Part shown: positions 5,394-7,988 of the stretch, one piece after another
Numbering within the stretch: the first letter of the stretch is position 1
Layout: each line of letters begins with the position of its first letter
Assembly (NCBI GenBank): GCA_021790695.1
Contig: JAJYGJ010000040.1
Location: 1-7,988 of the forward strand
Length of the DNA: 7,988 bases
Source of the DNA: Nitrospirota bacterium
GTDB taxonomy: Bacteria > Nitrospirota > Thermodesulfovibrionia > Thermodesulfovibrionales > JdFR-88
Reading direction: 5' to 3'
The notes under the pieces: generated by a model
Databases searched by the model: none
What the model saw: the letters and a program-made list of their open reading frames with translations, nothing else
What the model was told of the DNA's origin: nothing
Program-made: the position numbers and the translations under genes

Positions 5394-6026
5394 ATGAAGG
5401 AAGCAAACGGGGTCAAGATATATGAAAATTTAGAGGAGATTACCGCTCCGGCCCATTCCTGCCTAGTCGTCTGGGACGTCCAGAACATGCTCGTCGAAAG
5501 GATATTCAACAAGGAGGAGTTCCTGGGCAATCTGGCCGCCCTCATTAAAGGGTTGAGGAATAAGATGCCGATTGTCTATACCCTGATCACCCCGCCCCCC
5601 CTGGGGTTCCGGTCTTCCTGGCATATCTACGCAATGATGAGGCGCTATCATATAAAGGATGTCAGCCGGTTGCCGCCGTTCCTGGCCCCCGGCTCAAGGG
5701 AAAGAGAGGTGCCGGAGGCCGTTAAGCCTGAAGACGGCGACATCGTCCTCGAAAAACCCGCGGCCAGCATATTCATCGGGACGAATTTCGAGCACATGAT
5801 GAGAGCACGCAATATTACCACGCTGCTGTTTGCCGGAATAGCGACGGAGTTCGGGATAGAATCCTCGGCCCGCGACGCGGGAAACAGGGGGTTTTACCCG
5901 GTGGTGGTCTCCGATTGCGTCTCCTCGACGGACAGGGACGCCCACGAGCGCTCGCTAAAAAACCTCGAACAACTGGTAATCGTAAGCGGCGCAAACGAAA
6001 TACTAAAAGGCGGCGCGTCAGGGTGA
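5394..6026 (+). CDS. Isochorismatase-fold (cysteine hydrolase superfamily) protein lacking the Cys nucleophile
   Basis: This 210-residue cytoplasmic protein has the isochorismatase-like alpha/beta fold. Visible are the catalytic aspartate in CLVVWDVQN (D28), the catalytic lysine in IVLEKPAASIFIGT (K121) and the region after it, GIATEFGIESSARDA (148-162). In nicotinamidases and other cysteine hydrolases the last motif reads roughly T-x-x-C-V-x-x-T-A-R-x-A, but here the cysteine position is G154 (codon GGG, 5853-5855). The true isochorismatase PhzD also has glycine there and uses Asp and Lys without a cysteine, so vinyl-ether or other non-amide chemistry is possible; no isochorismate pathway gene is nearby. 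C196-type rescue is not obvious: C175 (DCVSS) lies in a later strand. The gene is divergent from the isoaspartyl peptidase and ends in a terminator shared with the convergent kinase. Confidence 0.85.
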   Translation: MKEANGVKIYENLEEITAPAHSCLVVWDVQNMLVERIFNKEEFLGNLAALIKGLRNKMPIVYTLITPPPLGFRSSWHIYAMMRRYHIKDVSRLPPFLAPGSREREVPEAVKPEDGDIVLEKPAASIFIGTNFEHMMRARNITTLLFAGIATEFGIESSARDAGNRGFYPVVVSDCVSSTDRDAHERSLKNLEQLVIVSGANEILKGGASG

Positions 6027-6058
6027 TCTTCGGGCCATGAAAAGCGCCGCCTCGTTTT
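6008..6058. terminator. Bidirectional rho-independent terminator
   Basis: AGGCGGCGC (6008-6016) and GCGCCGCCT (6044-6052) form a perfect 9-bp GC-rich stem with a 27-nt loop. On the plus strand it is followed by CGTTTT; on the minus strand by TTTTAGTATT. It sits between two convergent genes and its left arm overlaps the last codons of the isochorismatase-like gene (stop 6024-6026). The loop is long, which lowers confidence a little. Confidence 0.65.
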
Positions 6059-6070
6059 AAGGCGATATGC

Positions 6071-7348
6071 TCACGGCCTGTCTCTTTCCTCCAGCCGGGA
6101 AATATCAAACCGGATGACCGCACGGGCCCCTTTACCGCCCGGGCCCGCCTTTTGCCTGCCTGAAATCTCCAGGCCGCCCATCAGTTGTTTGCCGGCCAGT
6201 TCGTCCACGAGCTTCAGTCCCAGAGAGCTGGACCGCCCTATTTGAAAGCCTTCCGGGAAACCCGCGCCACTATCCGAACAGACCATCTCTATCTCGCTTC
6301 CTTTCGCTTTCAATGACAGATTTACCTCTCCGCCCATGCCTCCCGGGAATGCATGCTCCATGGAATTTGAGAGCAACTCATTTACTATCAGGCCGCAGGG
6401 CGTGGCAACATATAAGGAGACCGGAATGGAATCGAGATCCAGATCCAGCCTGATATTGGATGCCTTGTAACTGATCACAACAGACCGGGCGAGCTGTTCC
6501 AGATAGTCTTTCAGATCCAGCTTCGAAAGCTCTTTTGTCTTATAGAGCATCTCATGGACGAGGGCCATCGAGTGTATCCTGCCCTGCGCATCTTTGAACA
6601 TCTGCCGGACATGCGGGTCCTTCGCCGCGGTCATCTGAAGGCTTAACAGGCCCGAGACGGCATTCATGTTGTTTTTTGTCCTGTGGTAAAGCTCTTTAAG
6701 CAGTATTTCCTTCTCTTGAAGGGAGTCTTTTAATGCCGCTTCGGCCCGCTCGCGCTCGGCGATCTCCATTTGAAGCACTATGTTTGCCTGTTTGAGTTCC
6801 TGCTGGGCGACCGTAAGCTCCCGGTTTTTCATTACCGCCGTTTCGTAAGTGGACAGGAGGAGCTCCAGAATCCGTTTCCGGCCCGAAACGATGAAATACC
6901 GCTGCGCTCCGAAGATTATCTCGACGGCCTTTCCGGCCTGTTCCTTTTCCCGGGTGCCGGCCGCGGAGAGCGCGTTGATGATGCGGCGGATAAGATAGTT
7001 TTTGTCATAGGGCTTCGTGATGAAATTATCCGCCCCGCATTCAAGGCCCTTCAGGACGTCCCCGGCATCCGAAAGCGCGGTAAGCAGGATAACCGGAATA
7101 TTGCCCAGGTCCTCGTCAGTTTTTATTTTTTTGCATAACGCGAAGCCGTCCATTTCAGGCATGACAATGTCGCTTATCACAAGGTCGGGCCCACGGCTGC
7201 GCATGTGCGCAAGCGCTTCCCTGCCGTTTCTTGCGACCGTCGCGTTATAGCCGTTATGTTCCAGCACATGTTTGAGTCCTTCAGCCTGCGTGGGGCTGTC
7301 CTCCACGATCAGGATCCGGGCGGTTTTCATGTTCTCGGGATTGTACAT
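6071..7348 (-). CDS. Soluble receiver-HisKA_2-HATPase sensor kinase
   Basis: The protein has 425 residues and no membrane segment. The N-terminal receiver (about 10-125) has acidic pocket E16/D17, phospho-acceptor D60 in VISDIVMPEMDGF, T90 and K112 (ITKPYD). A linker, EIIFGAQRYFIVSGRKRILELLLSTYETAV in outline at 143-172, is followed by a predicted coiled coil (about 174-218). HisKA_2 carries H222 in ELYHRTKNNMNAV (219-231), and the HATPase_c domain shows the N box VNELLSNSMEHAFPGG (322-337), DSGAGFPEG (359-367) and SSLGLKLVDELAG (374-386). A partner's phosphate on D60 probably controls the kinase, whose own output regulator is not in the window. ATG 7348 is 3 nt after the CheB stop; ATG 7330 is an alternative start six codons in. 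It is probably co-transcribed and coupled with cheB, placing it in a chemosensory-type pathway. Confidence 0.92.
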   Translation of the reverse strand: MYNPENMKTARILIVEDSPTQAEGLKHVLEHNGYNATVARNGREALAHMRSRGPDLVISDIVMPEMDGFALCKKIKTDEDLGNIPVILLTALSDAGDVLKGLECGADNFITKPYDKNYLIRRIINALSAAGTREKEQAGKAVEIIFGAQRYFIVSGRKRILELLLSTYETAVMKNRELTVAQQELKQANIVLQMEIAERERAEAALKDSLQEKEILLKELYHRTKNNMNAVSGLLSLQMTAAKDPHVRQMFKDAQGRIHSMALVHEMLYKTKELSKLDLKDYLEQLARSVVISYKASNIRLDLDLDSIPVSLYVATPCGLIVNELLSNSMEHAFPGGMGGEVNLSLKAKGSEIEMVCSDSGAGFPEGFQIGRSSSLGLKLVDELAGKQLMGGLEISGRQKAGPGGKGARAVIRFDISRLEERDRP

Positions 7349-7351
7349 ATA

Positions 7352-7981
7352 CTATTTTCCCCGAGCGCTCCTGTTTTTTACAAGTCCGGCCAACGTTGAA
7401 ATGATCCGCTCCGGCGGCAGCACCATCGCCGCCGCATCCATCCGGACAGCGGCCTCGGGTATCCCGTAGACGGCGCAGCTCTCCTTGTCCTGGGCTATAG
7501 TGAGCGCGCCTTTTTCCCTGAGCAGTTTCATCTCCGCCGCTCCATCCCTGCCCATGCCGGAAAGCAATACCGCTGCGGCATCCCCGCCGTATGCCCCGGC
7601 TACGGAGCGGAACAGATAGGAGATGGAAGGGCGCGCCCCGTGTTCGAGCCCCGCCGCCGATAAGAAAATCGCATTGTCAACATCAACCCCCGTCTGAAAT
7701 CCGTCCGGGGCAAAATAGGCCCTCCCGGGGAGCATCGTCTCTCCGTTTTCCGCTATGCGAAGCGGAAGGCGGCTTGTCTCGCCAAGCCAATTCAGCATGC
7801 CCGGAAGAAACCCCGGCGCCATATGCTGCACGATCAAAATAGGGATCGGGAAATCCGCATCCAGCCCGGCCAATATCCTCTGAAGCACGGGGGGGCCCCC
7901 GGCGGATGCCCCGATGGCTATGATTTTGACCTCATGATCAATTTGGGGGTTGACAGGCCCCGGTGCAGAAGGACGAGCCAT
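7352..7981 (-). CDS. cheB: CheB-type protein-glutamate methylesterase domain
   Basis: CheB removes methyl groups from (and deamidates) glutamyl side chains of chemoreceptors in the cytoplasm. The 209 visible residues are one methylesterase domain with catalytic S26 in IGASAGGP, H53 in IVQHMAPGF and D146 in SGMGRDGA; RPSISYLF (117-124) and QDKESCAVYGIPEAA (164-178) are further CheB marks. No receiver domain is visible. The ATG at 7981 is only 7 nt from the edge and the frame stays open to the edge, so this may be a free-standing methylesterase, or the C-terminal part of a larger protein whose receiver lies outside; the Pro-rich first 15 residues fit a linker equally well. The gene lies directly upstream of the receiver-kinase gene. 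CheR is expected nearby but is not seen. Confidence 0.9.
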   Translation of the reverse strand: MARPSAPGPVNPQIDHEVKIIAIGASAGGPPVLQRILAGLDADFPIPILIVQHMAPGFLPGMLNWLGETSRLPLRIAENGETMLPGRAYFAPDGFQTGVDVDNAIFLSAAGLEHGARPSISYLFRSVAGAYGGDAAAVLLSGMGRDGAAEMKLLREKGALTIAQDKESCAVYGIPEAAVRMDAAAMVLPPERIISTLAGLVKNRSARGK

Positions 7982-7988
7982 GTTTTGC

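Noticed and set aside
1..7988. CRISPR array, tRNA, rRNA, IS element, phage or defence genes
   Set aside because: No regularly spaced repeats, cloverleaf genes, transposase, integrase or defence-type domains could be recognised on either strand.

Overview
The window reads as ordinary chromosomal DNA from a GC-rich, Gram-negative-type bacterium. Codon usage leans on ATA (Ile) and AGG (Arg) despite high GC. Together with a folate-independent methionine synthase-like protein, a bacterial eIF1/SUI1 homologue and a soluble receiver-HisKA_2 kinase beside CheB, this suggests an anaerobe from a group such as Nitrospirota or the former Deltaproteobacteria. That placement is inference only. No phage, IS, CRISPR, tRNA or rRNA is seen.

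Layout. (1) 1-295, minus: N-terminus of a family-2 glycosyltransferase running off the left edge. (2) 296-886: a 591-base gap with a 74-bp three-armed palindromic repeat (357-430), a small dyad, and no convincing gene. (3) 887-3155, plus: a core methionine synthase-like protein, a P-loop nucleotide kinase-like protein, and a MarC-family membrane protein. (4) 4356-3228, minus: a WalJ/YycJ-like MBL-fold hydrolase tightly coupled to a SUI1/eIF1 (YciH-type) factor. (5) 5249-4446, minus: a Thr-nucleophile isoaspartyl peptidase/asparaginase, divergent from (6) 5394-6026, plus: an isochorismatase-fold hydrolase with glycine where the family cysteine nucleophile normally sits. (7) 6009-6051: a likely bidirectional terminator. 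(8) 7981-6071, minus: a CheB methylesterase domain overlooking, 3 nt downstream, a receiver + HisKA_2/HATPase kinase; more of this signalling operon probably lies beyond the right edge.

How the genes fit together. The only clear functional pairs are CheB plus kinase (chemosensory-type signalling) and the MBL hydrolase plus SUI1 factor, joined by a stop codon overlapping the next ribosome binding site. The methionine synthase and P-loop gene are probably co-transcribed, but no shared role can be read. The rest look like independent housekeeping units.

The observations most worth checking are the cysteine-less isochorismatase-like enzyme, the core methionine synthase with an apparently altered zinc site, the palindromic element at 357-430, and a recurring pattern in which genes without a Shine-Dalgarno have a -10-like hexamer 5-13 nt before the ATG, suggesting leaderless or near-leaderless transcripts. 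I found no clear sign of a wholly new multi-gene system.
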